Origin: Janthinobacterium rivuli
Lineage (GTDB): Bacteria; Pseudomonadota; Gammaproteobacteria; Burkholderiales; Burkholderiaceae_D
Assembly: GCF_029690045.1 (NCBI RefSeq)
Contig: NZ_CP121464.1
Location: 5,642,001-5,706,000 of the forward strand
Reading direction: 5' to 3'
Length of the DNA: 64,000 nt
The first letter of the stretch is position 1. The number at the start of each line of letters is the position of its first letter. Both the position numbers and the translations under genes were made by a program. The notes beneath the pieces were generated by a model. It saw nothing but the letters and a program-made list of their open reading frames with translations, had not been told where the DNA came from and searched no databases. Shown here in pieces: positions 1-8,940 of the stretch.

Positions 1-255
1 GCAGCCGATGCCACGCGCCAGGTTCTTGGTCGACACCTTGCAATCGCCATGCATGAGCACGATCATCGGCTTGGCCGCCTCGTCCTGCATCACCAGGGTC
101 TTGATCACAGAGTGCTCGGGCACGCCAAGTTCGCGCGCCGAGACGCTGGTACCGCCGTGCTCTTCGTACGGATACGGATGTTCTTCAAAGGAAACTTGAT
201 GCTTGCGCAGCAGCTGCGTCGCCTGGGTTTCGGAAATATGCTCTTTTTTAGCCAT
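1..255 (-). CDS. YbaK/EbsC-family aminoacyl-tRNA deacylase (N-terminal part, cut by window start)
   Basis: The reverse strand reads from ATG at 255 straight out of the window, giving 85 residues beginning MAKKEHISETQATQLLRKHQ. The text VSARELGVPEHSVIKTLVM, followed by MIVLMHGDCKVSTKNLARGIG, is the N-terminal pattern of YbaK-type Cys-tRNA(Pro)/misacyl-tRNA deacylases, which hydrolyse mischarged aminoacyl-tRNA in trans in the cytoplasm. The start is the first ATG after upstream stops, and the divergent gene begins 37 bases away, so the two share a short promoter region. About half of the usual length (roughly 155-165 aa) is visible. The family is clear, but the exact tRNA substrate cannot be told from this fragment. 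Confidence 0.8.
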   Translation of the reverse strand, partial: MAKKEHISETQATQLLRKHQVSFEEHPYPYEEHGGTSVSARELGVPEHSVIKTLVMQDEAAKPMIVLMHGDCKVSTKNLARGIGC

Positions 256-292
256 GCGTGATACGCTGATCGTTCAGTGAGGAGTGCTAATT

Positions 293-1264
293 ATGCAGGA
301 AGAAATCCGCTTTGCCACATTCAATGTCTGCAACCTTGCCCCCGCCGGGGCGAAATTGTATGACAACCTGGAACCGTTGAGCCCGGCGCAATACGCAGCC
401 AAGGCGGAGTGGACGGCGCGGCAGATCGACCTGCTCGACGCCGACGTGATCGCTTTCCAGGAAATTTTCTCGCAAGCGGCCTTGCGCGACGTGCTGTCGC
501 GCACGCGCCATTACCGCGAAGCCACCGTGGCCGGCTACGACGCGATGGATGCTAGCGGGCGCATGCTGCCCACGGTGGCGCTCGTGTCGCGCCTGCCGCT
601 GGCCGGCGCTGGTGTTGCCTGGGCGGATTTTCCTACCGGCGTGAGCGTGTCCGCCGAGGACAACGCCTGCCGCTTTGCCCGCGCCCCCCTGCACGTCCAG
701 GTCATCTTGCCTGGTGGACAGCTCACGGATGTGGTCGTCGTGCATTTGAAATCGCGCCGGCCCGATTACCGCCATGGCGACGGCTACGATGCGGCCAGCT
801 ACGCGCTGGCCAACCTGCGCTCGCTGCAGCGGCGCGGCGCGGAAGCCGTGGCCCTGCGCGTGCTGGCAAGCGAACTGGGCCACAGCGGCCGTCCCCGCAT
901 CGTGCTGGGCGACTTCAACGACATCGCCAATGCCGTCACCACGGCCATCGTCATGGGCGCGGGCGCGCCGTGCGAACCGCATGGTGACATGCCGGAAATG
1001 CGCGCGCGCCTGTACGACGCCAACGCCATCCAGCTGCGCCAGGATGCCCTGCGCCACGTGGGCTACACGAATATCCACGACAGCGCCTACATGACGATCG
1101 ACCACATTCTCGTGTCCGAACATTTTCATCCTGCCTCGCCGCGCGCCATCGGCGTGCTGCAGGAAGTGACTTATCTCAACGACCATTTGCTGCTGGGCTT
1201 GCCATATGCGTCCGACCATGGCCAGGTGCTGGCGCGCATCAAGCTGCTGGGAAACATTGATTAA
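293..1264 (+). CDS. endonuclease/exonuclease/phosphatase (EEP) fold hydrolase
   Basis: A 323-residue cytoplasmic protein with no signal peptide. The ordered EEP catalytic signatures are all present: FATFNVCNL at the N-terminus, VIAFQEIF (metal-binding Glu), VVVHLKSRR, IVLGDFNDIAN (catalytic Asp/Asn), then TIDHILVSEHF and ASDHGQVLA (catalytic Asp-His). Members of the family cut DNA, RNA, inositol phosphates or lipids, and the sequence does not decide which. ATG 293 is chosen because AGGAG lies 8 bases upstream; an in-frame GTG at 284 overlaps that site. It is divergent from the YbaK gene and convergent with the GGDEF/EAL gene, so it is probably monocistronic. Confidence 0.75.
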   Translation: MQEEIRFATFNVCNLAPAGAKLYDNLEPLSPAQYAAKAEWTARQIDLLDADVIAFQEIFSQAALRDVLSRTRHYREATVAGYDAMDASGRMLPTVALVSRLPLAGAGVAWADFPTGVSVSAEDNACRFARAPLHVQVILPGGQLTDVVVVHLKSRRPDYRHGDGYDAASYALANLRSLQRRGAEAVALRVLASELGHSGRPRIVLGDFNDIANAVTTAIVMGAGAPCEPHGDMPEMRARLYDANAIQLRQDALRHVGYTNIHDSAYMTIDHILVSEHFHPASPRAIGVLQEVTYLNDHLLLGLPYASDHGQVLARIKLLGNID

Positions 1265-1284
1265 CTCTGTCACTAATGCAATAA

Positions 1285-3816
1285 CTAATGTAACAACTTC
1301 GCCAGCACGCTGCCCTCCACTTGCGCGCTGGCATAGCGCCCCTGGTATTGCTGGCAACCCTGCCCCCGCAGATACGCCAGCTGCTGCGCCGTTTCCACGC
1401 CTTCGGCGATCACCGTCAATTGCAGTTCGCGCGCCATGGCGATGATGGTGGCGGCGACGGCCGTGTCGGACTCGCCTGCCGCGCCATCGGCGGTGGGCAG
1501 AAACGAGGGGTCGATCTTGAGTTTATCCACCGGGTAATGGCGCAGATTGGCCAGGCGCGAATAGCCGGTGCCGAAGTCGTCAATGGCCAGCCTGGCGCCC
1601 AGCGCGCGCAGTTGCGCCAGCACGCCGGCCAGGCGCGCGCCGCCCTTCATCAGCAACGATTCCGTCACTTCCAGTTCCAGGCAGCCGGCGGGCAAACCCG
1701 ACACGGCCAGCGCCTCTTGTACGCTGAGCAATAAATTATTGTGCAGGCATTGCGCCGGCGACAGATTCACGGCTACGCGCCAGTCATGGCCCGCATCGTG
1801 CCAGGCGCGCGCGCGCAGGCAGGCGTGGCGCAGCACCCAGTTGCCGATCGACACCATCAAGCCGCATTCCTCGGCCACGGCGATGAAGCGCTCGGGCGGC
1901 AGCACGCCCAGTTGCGGGTGGCGCCAGCGCAGCAGCGCTTCGGCGCCGAGGATCTGCCCGCTGGCGACATCGAGCGCGGGCTGGAACTCCAGCACGAATT
2001 CATCGCGTCCCAGCGCTTCGCGCAAGCCCTGCTCCAGGCTGGCCCGCTCAACGATTTGCGCATTCATCTCGGCATTGAAAAACTGGAAATTATTGCGCCC
2101 GCTTTCCTTGGCGTGGTACATGGCGATGTCGGCGTTGTGCACGAGGCTGTCGATGCCGTCGCCATCGCTGGGAAAGATGGCCACGCCGATCGAGGTCGAC
2201 ACATGCAGTTCGTAGTCGCCCAGCTGGTACACCTGCGTCACGGCATGCAGCAGGCTGGCCGCCACGTGGGCCACCTGGTCGATGCCGCCCACCTCGGCCA
2301 GGATGATGACGAACTCGTCGCCGCCATGCCGGCTGACCGTGTCCACGCCGCGCACGCAGCGCACGAGGCGCCGCGCCACTTCCTTGAGCAGCAAGTCGCC
2401 CACGTGGTGGCCCATGCTGTCGTTGATGTGCTTGAAGTGGTCGAGGTCCAGGTACAGGATGGCCAGCATGCTCAGCTTGCGCCGCGCGGCCGCCAGCGCC
2501 AGCGACAGCCGATCCAGCAGCAGCACCCGGTTCGGCAAGTCGGTGAGGAAATCGTGCTCGGCCAGGTGGCGCGTGTGTTCCTCGTTTTTCTTGCGCTCGC
2601 TGATGTCGCTGAGGATGGCCAGGTAATTGCTCAATTGCCCCTGCGGGTCGCGGATGGCCGTCAGCGACAGCCAGGCCGGGTAGCGCCCGCCCGCCTTGCG
2701 CTGACCCATGATGTCGCCTTGCCAATAACCGTTCGCCTCGACTTCGTCCCACACATGGTCGAAAAACGCGGGCGCATCCGGCTCCACGCCCTGCAGGACG
2801 AACGGTTTACTAAGCATGTCGTCCAGGCTGTAGCCGCTGATCTCGCTGTACGCGGGATTCATGCTGACGACGCGCTGCTGCGGGTCCAGCACGACGATGG
2901 CCTCGCGCGCATGCTCGACCACCTGTGCCGACAGGTACAGAGCCCGCTCGGCCAGTTTGCGCGAGGAAATATCGCGGATCACGGCATAAAACAGATAGGT
3001 GTGGTCGAGCGTGACGGACGTGAGCAGCACTTCGCCCCAGAACAGCTCGCCCGTGCACGTCTGATAGCGCCAATCGTAGCGGCAATTGCCGTCCGCGTGG
3101 GCCTGCGCCGCCAGTTGCGTGCCGTGCAACGAGGACAATGCGCCATCAGGCTGGCGCAAGGGGGAAAAATCGCTGAGACGGCGCCCCAGCAGCCGCTGCC
3201 GGTCTTCACATTGAAACAGGGCAATGGCGGCCGGATTCGCCTCGGCGATATGCTCGTCGCGCAGCAGCAGAATGGCATCGGCGGATTTCTGGTACAGCTG
3301 GCGGAAATTGTCGCCCATCAGCAGCAAGGCGCCCTGCGCGGCGCCATCCTGGCCGCTGGCCGTGATGTCGACATCGATGCAGACCACTTGCCGCACGTGT
3401 CCGGACTGCATGACGGGGAATACGGTGGAACAGATGCAGCGCGGCGTGGCCCCGTCGGCGCCCAGCTTCCACAGACGCGTGCTGCGCGCCTTGCCGCTCT
3501 CCCACACGGCCGCCAGTTCACCGGCAAGCTCCCCGGCCACGGTGGCGGCATCCGGCAGCGCGGCGGCCACCCTGGCCCACGGCTGGCCCAGCGCCAGCTC
3601 GGCCGTCACGCCATACAGGCGCGCGGCGCCAACACTCCAGTAGCGCACGATGCCATCGCGGTCGATGCCGCGCACGGCCAGGCCCGGTGCCTGTTCGACG
3701 GCGGCAACGATGATGGACAGCAAATCGAGCGCCTTGCCGGCCGCGCCCGCCTGCGGTTCGGCAGCGGCCAGCAAACGGCCCGGCGACGGGGCGGCTCCGG
3801 CAATCCGATCAGACAT
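1285..3816 (-). CDS. PAS-PAS-PAS-GGDEF-EAL cyclic-di-GMP signalling protein
   Basis: An 843-residue soluble multidomain regulator. Approximate order: three PAS sensor domains (35-155, 165-290, 295-415), GGDEF (425-585), EAL (595-840). The GGDEF site is RHGGDEF, so diguanylate cyclase chemistry looks possible. The EAL domain keeps GAEALLRW, VAVNLSPAQ, LELEVTES, DDFGTGYS, KLKID and AEGVE, the residues expected of an active c-di-GMP phosphodiesterase. It therefore probably makes and/or degrades c-di-GMP in response to a PAS-bound signal. No membrane segment is seen. The start at 3816 has GGGGG about 5 bases upstream; the frame stays open to 4020, giving a possible 68-residue extension of low complexity. 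Confidence 0.88.
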   Translation of the reverse strand: MSDRIAGAAPSPGRLLAAAEPQAGAAGKALDLLSIIVAAVEQAPGLAVRGIDRDGIVRYWSVGAARLYGVTAELALGQPWARVAAALPDAATVAGELAGELAAVWESGKARSTRLWKLGADGATPRCICSTVFPVMQSGHVRQVVCIDVDITASGQDGAAQGALLLMGDNFRQLYQKSADAILLLRDEHIAEANPAAIALFQCEDRQRLLGRRLSDFSPLRQPDGALSSLHGTQLAAQAHADGNCRYDWRYQTCTGELFWGEVLLTSVTLDHTYLFYAVIRDISSRKLAERALYLSAQVVEHAREAIVVLDPQQRVVSMNPAYSEISGYSLDDMLSKPFVLQGVEPDAPAFFDHVWDEVEANGYWQGDIMGQRKAGGRYPAWLSLTAIRDPQGQLSNYLAILSDISERKKNEEHTRHLAEHDFLTDLPNRVLLLDRLSLALAAARRKLSMLAILYLDLDHFKHINDSMGHHVGDLLLKEVARRLVRCVRGVDTVSRHGGDEFVIILAEVGGIDQVAHVAASLLHAVTQVYQLGDYELHVSTSIGVAIFPSDGDGIDSLVHNADIAMYHAKESGRNNFQFFNAEMNAQIVERASLEQGLREALGRDEFVLEFQPALDVASGQILGAEALLRWRHPQLGVLPPERFIAVAEECGLMVSIGNWVLRHACLRARAWHDAGHDWRVAVNLSPAQCLHNNLLLSVQEALAVSGLPAGCLELEVTESLLMKGGARLAGVLAQLRALGARLAIDDFGTGYSRLANLRHYPVDKLKIDPSFLPTADGAAGESDTAVAATIIAMARELQLTVIAEGVETAQQLAYLRGQGCQQYQGRYASAQVEGSVLAKLLH

Positions 3817-4206
3817 CAGCCCCCCGTGGCGCGGCCGCGCGGCGACCGGCGGGCGTATGGCCTGTCCGGTGGCGCAACCATCCTGACCATTCTTGCGCGC
3901 CGGCGAATCGGCTTCTTGAGGATGCGCAAGCATCGTGACGTGCGCGGCGTCGACGCGGGCAAGTTGGTTCCGGTCGCCGTTTTTTGCATTCCAGCCCCGA
4001 TTTTGTGCAATCTGTCGCACGGGTATGGCGGCCGGACTTGAATCTTCCTAAAGTGGCAACATGCGCATCGCCGTGAACGGCCGCAGCGGCAGGCGTGCTG
4101 CCTGCGGCCACCACGGTGATGCGCTACCCGAATTCTCCCGGCCAGCGACAGGCCGGCCGTACCGAGACCTGGCGCCGAAGCCCTGCGCCGCTCCTGAAAA
4201 AAACCT
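3817..4206. other. divergent intergenic region between GGDEF/EAL gene and RND pump operon
   Basis: A 390-base gap holding the promoters of two divergent transcription units. It is GC-rich. I can find no clean -35/-10 pair, only small dyads such as GATGCGCAAGCATC near 3920. Frames running through it read as poor protein and are treated as chance. Confidence 0.4.
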
Positions 4207-5448
4207 ATGAAAAACGAGACCCTGCCCCCCGCCTCCCCCCTTGCCGCCACGCGCCGCCGGCGCTGGCGTACCCCCGTGCTGATCCTCGTCGTGCTGGGCC
4301 TGGCCGGCGGCGGCTGGACGGTGATGCAATCGAAGCAGCAGGCCGCCAAGGCGGCCGAACTGCAGGCGAGCAAGAAGAAGGAACAGGAAAAGACGCCCGT
4401 ACATGAACTGGCGCAGGGCGACGTGGCCGCCATTGCCGCGCGCGCGCTGTCCATCAGCCTGCCCCTGTCCGGTTCGCTGGCGCCCTTGACCCAGGCCACC
4501 ATCAAGGCCAAGGTTTCCGGCGTGATCGAGGCAACCACCTTGCAGGAAGGCCAGCAAGTGGCGAATGGGCAAATCCTCGTGCGTCTGGACGCGGCCGACC
4601 TGCGCGCCCGCCTGACGCAGCAGCAAGCCATGCTCGACGAAGCGCAGGCGCGATTGTCGATGGCCGGCAAGAATGAAGCGAATAGCCAGGCCCTGCTCAA
4701 GCAAAAATACATTTCGCAAACGGCCTACGACACGACGCAAAACTCGGTCGACCTGGCGCGCGCCAATGTGAAGTCCGCCGCCGCGATGGTCGACATCGCC
4801 CGCATCGCGCTGGCCGACACCGTGATCCGCGCGCCGATGGCCGGCATCGTCAGCAAGCGCCACCTGCAGGCCGGCGAAAAAGTCTCGCCCGACATGCCCG
4901 TCTACACCATCGTCAACCTGGCGCAACTGACCCTGGAAGCGCCCGTGCCCAGCGCGGAAATCCCCCGCATCAAGCTGGGCCAGGACGTGCATTTCAAGGT
5001 CGACGGCTTCGGCGCGCGCGACTTCGCCGGCAAGGTCACGCGCATCAACCCCACCACCGAGAGCGGCTCGCGCGCCATGCTCGTCTACATCGCCGTCGAC
5101 AATGGCGATGGCGCGCTGCGCGGCGGCATGTTCGCCAAGGGCAGCATCGTCACCGAGCGATCAGTCGTGGCGCCGCTGGTGCCCCTGACGGCCGTGCGCA
5201 ATGAAAAGCAGGGCCCCGTCGTGTATGCGCTGGTGAACAACAAGGTCGTCGCCCAGCCCGTCACTCTGGGCTTGCGCAACGAGGATGAAGGCTATGCGGA
5301 AGTCACCTCCGGCCTGGTGCCGGGCGCGAAAGTCATCATCGCCAAACTCGATGGCGTCAAGCCGGGCCACAGCGTGACCTTCGCCGCGCCAGCCACCTCC
5401 CCAACCGTGCCCGCCGCGCCGGCAGCCGTGCTGGCACGGAAGGATTAA
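4207..5448 (+). CDS. RND efflux periplasmic adaptor (MFP, HlyD/AcrA-type)
   Basis: A 413-residue membrane fusion protein linking an inner-membrane RND pump to an outer-membrane channel. An Arg-rich N-terminus (ATRRRRWRTP) precedes one hydrophobic segment (about 20-36) that acts as an uncleaved anchor; there is no lipobox. A barrel-sandwich half (VSGVIEATTLQEGQQVANGQ), an alpha-helical hairpin (about 130-190) and the second half (DTVIRAPMAGIVSKRHLQAGEKV) follow in the usual order. It lies 3 bases upstream of the pump gene, so the two form one operon. No outer-membrane factor is encoded here, so it presumably borrows a TolC/OprM homologue. The ribosome-binding site before ATG 4207 is weak. Confidence 0.88.
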   Translation: MKNETLPPASPLAATRRRRWRTPVLILVVLGLAGGGWTVMQSKQQAAKAAELQASKKKEQEKTPVHELAQGDVAAIAARALSISLPLSGSLAPLTQATIKAKVSGVIEATTLQEGQQVANGQILVRLDAADLRARLTQQQAMLDEAQARLSMAGKNEANSQALLKQKYISQTAYDTTQNSVDLARANVKSAAAMVDIARIALADTVIRAPMAGIVSKRHLQAGEKVSPDMPVYTIVNLAQLTLEAPVPSAEIPRIKLGQDVHFKVDGFGARDFAGKVTRINPTTESGSRAMLVYIAVDNGDGALRGGMFAKGSIVTERSVVAPLVPLTAVRNEKQGPVVYALVNNKVVAQPVTLGLRNEDEGYAEVTSGLVPGAKVIIAKLDGVKPGHSVTFAAPATSPTVPAAPAAVLARKD

Positions 5449-5451
5449 GCC

Positions 5452-8400
5452 ATGTGGATGACCAAAGTCAGTATTCAAAACCCCGTCTTCGCCACCATGG
5501 TCATGGTGGCGCTGGTGGTGCTCGGCATCTTCTCCTACCGTGGCCTGGGCGTGGAAAGCATGCCCAGCGTGCAGTTCCCGTTCGCCGCCATTGAAGTGAA
5601 CTATCCGGGCGCCTCGCCCGAAGCCGTGGAAAACGACATCACGCGCCCCATCGAGGACGCCGTCAACACCGTCAGCGGCATCAAGACCATCCGCGCCAAC
5701 TCGTGGGAAGGACGCGCCGGCGTCTACCTGGAATTCGAGCTGTCGACGAATATGGACAAGGCCATGCAGGACTTGCGCGACAAGGTGGCCCTGGTGCGTC
5801 CGCGCTTCCCGAAAGAAGCCAAGGACCCGTTCATCGCCCGCGCCGAAGGCGACAACGAACGCCCCATCGCCACCATCGTATTGACATCGACCGGACATGA
5901 CCTGCGCGCGCTGTCGACCATGACGGAGCAAATCATCAGCAAGCGCTTCCAGAGCGTGGCTGGCGTGGGACAAGTCAAGCTGCGCGGCCTGCGCGCGCGC
6001 CAGATCCTCATCAGCATGAAGCCGATCGAACTCAATGCCCAGGGCATCGGCGTCGATGAGGTCATCCGCGCCATCCAGGCCACGAATACCAATCTGCCGG
6101 CCGGCTCCATCAGCCATGGCGCGGCCGAACAGCTGGTGCGCGTGGAAGGCAAGATCAAGGATGCGCGCGAGTTCGGCAAGATCATCGTCGCGCGCCGCGC
6201 CGTCGGCCCCGTGTACCTGGACCAGGTGGCCACCGTCGTCGACGGCGAGCAGGAGGAACTGTCGATTTCGCGCATGAACGGCCAGCAAGCCGTGACGATG
6301 GAAATCACCAAGGTGCAGGACGCCAATGTGGTCGAAGTGGGCACCGGCATCCTGAAAGTGGCGGCGGACCTGCAAAAGACCCTGCCGCCCGATATCAAGC
6401 TGCGCGTGCTCGACGACGAATCGGAACGCGTGCAAAGCCAGCTCAATAACGTCAAGCGTACCATCATCGAAGGCGCCGTGCTGACCATGGTGATCGTCTT
6501 CCTGTTCCTGCACTCGTGGCGCTCGACCATCATCACGGGCTTGACCCTGCCGATCTCCGTGCTGGCCAGCTTCATCGCCATGAAGGCCTTCGGTTTTACG
6601 CTGAACTTTTTGACCCTGATGGCGCTGTCGCTGTGCATAGGCCTGTTGATCGATGACGCCATCGTCGTGCGCGAAAACATCGTGCGCCACCTGGGCATGG
6701 GCAAGAATCACTACAAGGCGGCCAACGACGGCACCAATGAGATCGGCCTGGCCGTGATGGCCACCACATTCGCCATCGTCGCCGTGTTCGTCCCTGTCGC
6801 CTTCATGGACGGCATCATCGGCCGCTTCTTCCTGCAGTTCGGCATCACCGTGGCCGTCGCCGTGCTCGTCTCGCTGTTCGTCAGCTTCACGCTTGACCCC
6901 ATGCTGTCGTCCGTCTGGCGCGACCCCGTCAAGGACCGCTTCAAGTACGTGCCGTGGCTGGGCCGCTTCATGGCCTGGATCGAGACGGGCATCGACCGCC
7001 TGCACGTCTGGTATGGCAAGGTACTGAAAGTGGCCCTGCGCTGGCGCAAGACCACCCTGGCCACGGCCGTGGCCCTGTTCGTGGGCAGCCTGATGCTCGT
7101 GCCCATGATCGGCGGCGAGATGTTCCCCGAGACGGACCAGGGCTGGGTCAACCTGCGCTTCAAGACGCCCGTCGGCTCCAGCCTCGAATACACGGATAGC
7201 AAAGTGCGCCAGATCGAAACGGCCCTGAAGGAATTCCCCGAAATCGACAGCCTGGTGGCCAATATCGGCACGCCCGATGGACGCAACGCGGCCGAGGTGA
7301 ACCTGAAACTGACGGACCTCAAGACGCACAAGCGCCGCTCGCAGCAGGAACTGGAAAAGCTGATCCGCGAACGCCTGGCGCCGATCGCCGGCATCACTCT
7401 GTCCGTCGGCAACCGTCCCATCTTCATCGCCATCCTTGGCACGGACGAAGGCAAGCTCGATGCGGTGGCGCACCGCCTGATGGACAAGATGCGCACCATC
7501 AAGGGCCTGGCCGACATGGAGTACAGCCAGGAAGGCGCCAATCCATCGACCACCGTGAAGATCAATAACGAACTGGCCAGCGACCTGGGATTGTCGGTGC
7601 AGCAGATCGGCAATGCCCTGCGTCCTTTTGTTGCGGGCGACACGGTCAGCCACTGGCTGGCGTCCGATGGACAAAACTATGACGTCAACGTGCAGCTGCC
7701 CAAATCAGGCCGGCAAAAGGTGGCCGACCTGGCCGACCTGTCGCTGGCATCCAGCAAGCTTGACGCCAACGGCAAGCCCGTCATGATTCCGCTGCGCCAG
7801 GTGGTCGAATTCGTGCCCTCGTCCAGCCCGCAAGTGCTCAAACGCCAGGCCTTGCAGCGCCGCGTCGCCATCTATGCGGGCACGCAGGGCCGCCCCGCCG
7901 GCGACGTCGACGCCGACGTGCAGAAAGCCATCAAGTCCATCGACCTGCCACCGGGCGTGCGCTTCGACGTGGCCGGCAATGCGCAGCAGATGGCCGAAAC
8001 CATGGGCGGCGCGATGATGGCGCTGGGGATCGCCGTTATCTTCATCTACCTGGTGCTGGCCTCGCAGTTCGGCAGCTTCTTGCAGCCGATCGCCATCATG
8101 GTGTCCCTGCCGCTCTCCTTGATCGGCGTGCTGGCCGCGCTGCTGATTACGGGCAGCACCCTGAACATCTTCTCCGTGATCGGCTTCATCATGCTCATGG
8201 GCTTAGTGACCAAGAACGCGATCTTGCTGGTCGACTTCACCAACCAGCGCCAGCGCGAAGGCCTGGGGCAGTTCGAGGCGCTGATGGAAGCGGGGCAAGT
8301 GCGTCTGCGCCCCATCCTGATGACGACCCTGGCGATGGTCTTCGGCATGCTGCCGATGGCCATCGGCATGGGCGACGGTGGCGAATCGCAGGCGCCGATG

Positions 8401-8565
8401 GGCCGCGCCGTCATCGGCGGCGTGATCACCTCGACCTTGCTGACACTGGTGGTGGTGCCCGTCGCCTACACCTACCTCGACAGCTTGGGCAAGCGCGCCG
8501 CGCGCTTCTTTGGCGGCGGTGAGCATGCCGAATCCGCAGACGACGGCAAGGCACACGCCCACTGA
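5452..8565 (+). CDS. RND multidrug efflux transporter (AcrB/MdtB-like, HAE1 type)
   Basis: A 1037-residue inner-membrane proton antiporter. It has the standard RND layout: TM1 at the extreme N-terminus (IQNPVFATMVMVALVVLGIF), a large periplasmic porter loop (about 40-330), TM2-6, a second large loop (about 560-860), and TM8-12. The proton-relay residues are present: the Asp-Asp pair in GLLIDDAIVVREN (TM4) and the Lys in MGLVTKNAILLVD (TM10). This marks a drug-type (HAE1) rather than a metal-type pump. It ends with a short His-containing tail (DDGKAHAH). The length matches AcrB homologues and nothing looks broken. The substrate cannot be predicted from sequence alone. Confidence 0.93.
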   Translation: MWMTKVSIQNPVFATMVMVALVVLGIFSYRGLGVESMPSVQFPFAAIEVNYPGASPEAVENDITRPIEDAVNTVSGIKTIRANSWEGRAGVYLEFELSTNMDKAMQDLRDKVALVRPRFPKEAKDPFIARAEGDNERPIATIVLTSTGHDLRALSTMTEQIISKRFQSVAGVGQVKLRGLRARQILISMKPIELNAQGIGVDEVIRAIQATNTNLPAGSISHGAAEQLVRVEGKIKDAREFGKIIVARRAVGPVYLDQVATVVDGEQEELSISRMNGQQAVTMEITKVQDANVVEVGTGILKVAADLQKTLPPDIKLRVLDDESERVQSQLNNVKRTIIEGAVLTMVIVFLFLHSWRSTIITGLTLPISVLASFIAMKAFGFTLNFLTLMALSLCIGLLIDDAIVVRENIVRHLGMGKNHYKAANDGTNEIGLAVMATTFAIVAVFVPVAFMDGIIGRFFLQFGITVAVAVLVSLFVSFTLDPMLSSVWRDPVKDRFKYVPWLGRFMAWIETGIDRLHVWYGKVLKVALRWRKTTLATAVALFVGSLMLVPMIGGEMFPETDQGWVNLRFKTPVGSSLEYTDSKVRQIETALKEFPEIDSLVANIGTPDGRNAAEVNLKLTDLKTHKRRSQQELEKLIRERLAPIAGITLSVGNRPIFIAILGTDEGKLDAVAHRLMDKMRTIKGLADMEYSQEGANPSTTVKINNELASDLGLSVQQIGNALRPFVAGDTVSHWLASDGQNYDVNVQLPKSGRQKVADLADLSLASSKLDANGKPVMIPLRQVVEFVPSSSPQVLKRQALQRRVAIYAGTQGRPAGDVDADVQKAIKSIDLPPGVRFDVAGNAQQMAETMGGAMMALGIAVIFIYLVLASQFGSFLQPIAIMVSLPLSLIGVLAALLITGSTLNIFSVIGFIMLMGLVTKNAILLVDFTNQRQREGLGQFEALMEAGQVRLRPILMTTLAMVFGMLPMAIGMGDGGESQAPMGRAVIGGVITSTLLTLVVVPVAYTYLDSLGKRAARFFGGGEHAESADDGKAHAH

Positions 8566-8584
8566 ACTACCGGTCGCCTTCACC

Positions 8585-8604
8585 GTCCCCGCATTGGCGG
8601 GGAC
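8585..8604. repeat. perfect 8-bp inverted repeat after the RND operon
   Basis: GTCCCCGC-ATTG-GCGGGGAC, 20 bases after the pump stop codon. It forms a strong hairpin but lacks a T-run, so it is either a REP-like palindrome or a weak/Rho-assisted terminator. Confidence 0.55.
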
Positions 8605-8634
8605 GACGCGGCGGCTACCTGAAGAGAGCTTCAG

Positions 8635-8663
8635 TTGACCAAAGCTGCCCCACTGGCTAGACT
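8635..8663 (+). promoter_or_regulatory. predicted sigma-70 promoter of the mgtC leader
   Basis: TTGACC (8635-8640), a 17-base spacer, then TAGACT (8658-8663). This is a good match to the consensus at optimal spacing. It predicts a transcription start near 8670 and hence a leader of about 257 nt before the mgtC start at 8927. Confidence 0.6.
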
Positions 8664-8669
8664 GTCCCC

Positions 8670-8926
8670 GTTATCAATGATATGGAGTGACTCGTGGGTG
8701 CTTGTTCCAGTGACAGTAGTCGATTGACCATCGGCGATCGGCCTTAGGCAAGACGCGCGCATTCCGCCCGCCCTGCCCATGGCAAGGTGTGGTTTTACCA
8801 GCGACAGTACTCTCTCGTCGCCACTTCCCTCCTCATCGTTCCACCGTTATTCGTCTGCTGCCCCCTTTCGGGGCGAATTGTCTTCGCCCTTGCACTCGCC
8901 TGTTCCTCCCCAGCCGGGAGAAACTG
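8670..8926 (+). promoter_or_regulatory. long 5' leader of the MgtC/SapB gene
   Basis: A non-coding or leader-peptide region between the predicted start and the mgtC ribosome-binding site (GGGAGAA, 8916-8922). It carries a 15-base direct repeat with two mismatches (8707-8721 and 8798-8812, core GACAGTA) and small hairpins GCC-TTA-GGC, TGCC-CAT-GGCA and CCCC-CTTTC-GGGG. Transport genes for Mg2+ in other bacteria often have regulatory leaders. This one does not match an RNA class that I can recognise, so any role is inference. Confidence 0.45.
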
Positions 8927-8940
8927 ATGGTGGTATTTGA
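8779..8940 (+). CDS. possible Ser/Pro-rich leader peptide upstream of mgtC
   Basis: A 53-codon frame from ATG 8779 to TGA 8938-8940, overlapping the mgtC start by 14 bases. The product is rich in Ser (13) and Pro (8). Its codons 43-44 are Pro-Pro inside VPPQPG, just before the mgtC Shine-Dalgarno sequence (8916-8922). That layout would suit translational coupling or a stalling switch, as with the Pro-rich leader frame of Salmonella mgtC. Against it, no good ribosome-binding site precedes the ATG and the frame could be chance. Conservation in relatives would decide. Confidence 0.25.
   Translation: MARCGFTSDSTLSSPLPSSSFHRYSSAAPFRGELSSPLHSPVPPQPGETDGGI

Noticed and set aside
1741..4041. 766-codon open frame on the plus strand opposite the GGDEF/EAL gene
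   Set aside because: It is the antisense shadow of a well-supported gene; high GC keeps antisense frames open. The translation is His/Arg/Ala-rich without any family pattern.
5161..7674. 837-codon open frame antisense to the RND pump
   Set aside because: Same reason: a shadow of AcrB-type coding sequence, low complexity, no start signals.
8670..8926. M-box or yybP-ykoY riboswitch in the mgtC leader
   Set aside because: I could not place the conserved cores of either class; the leader is reported as unclassified instead.
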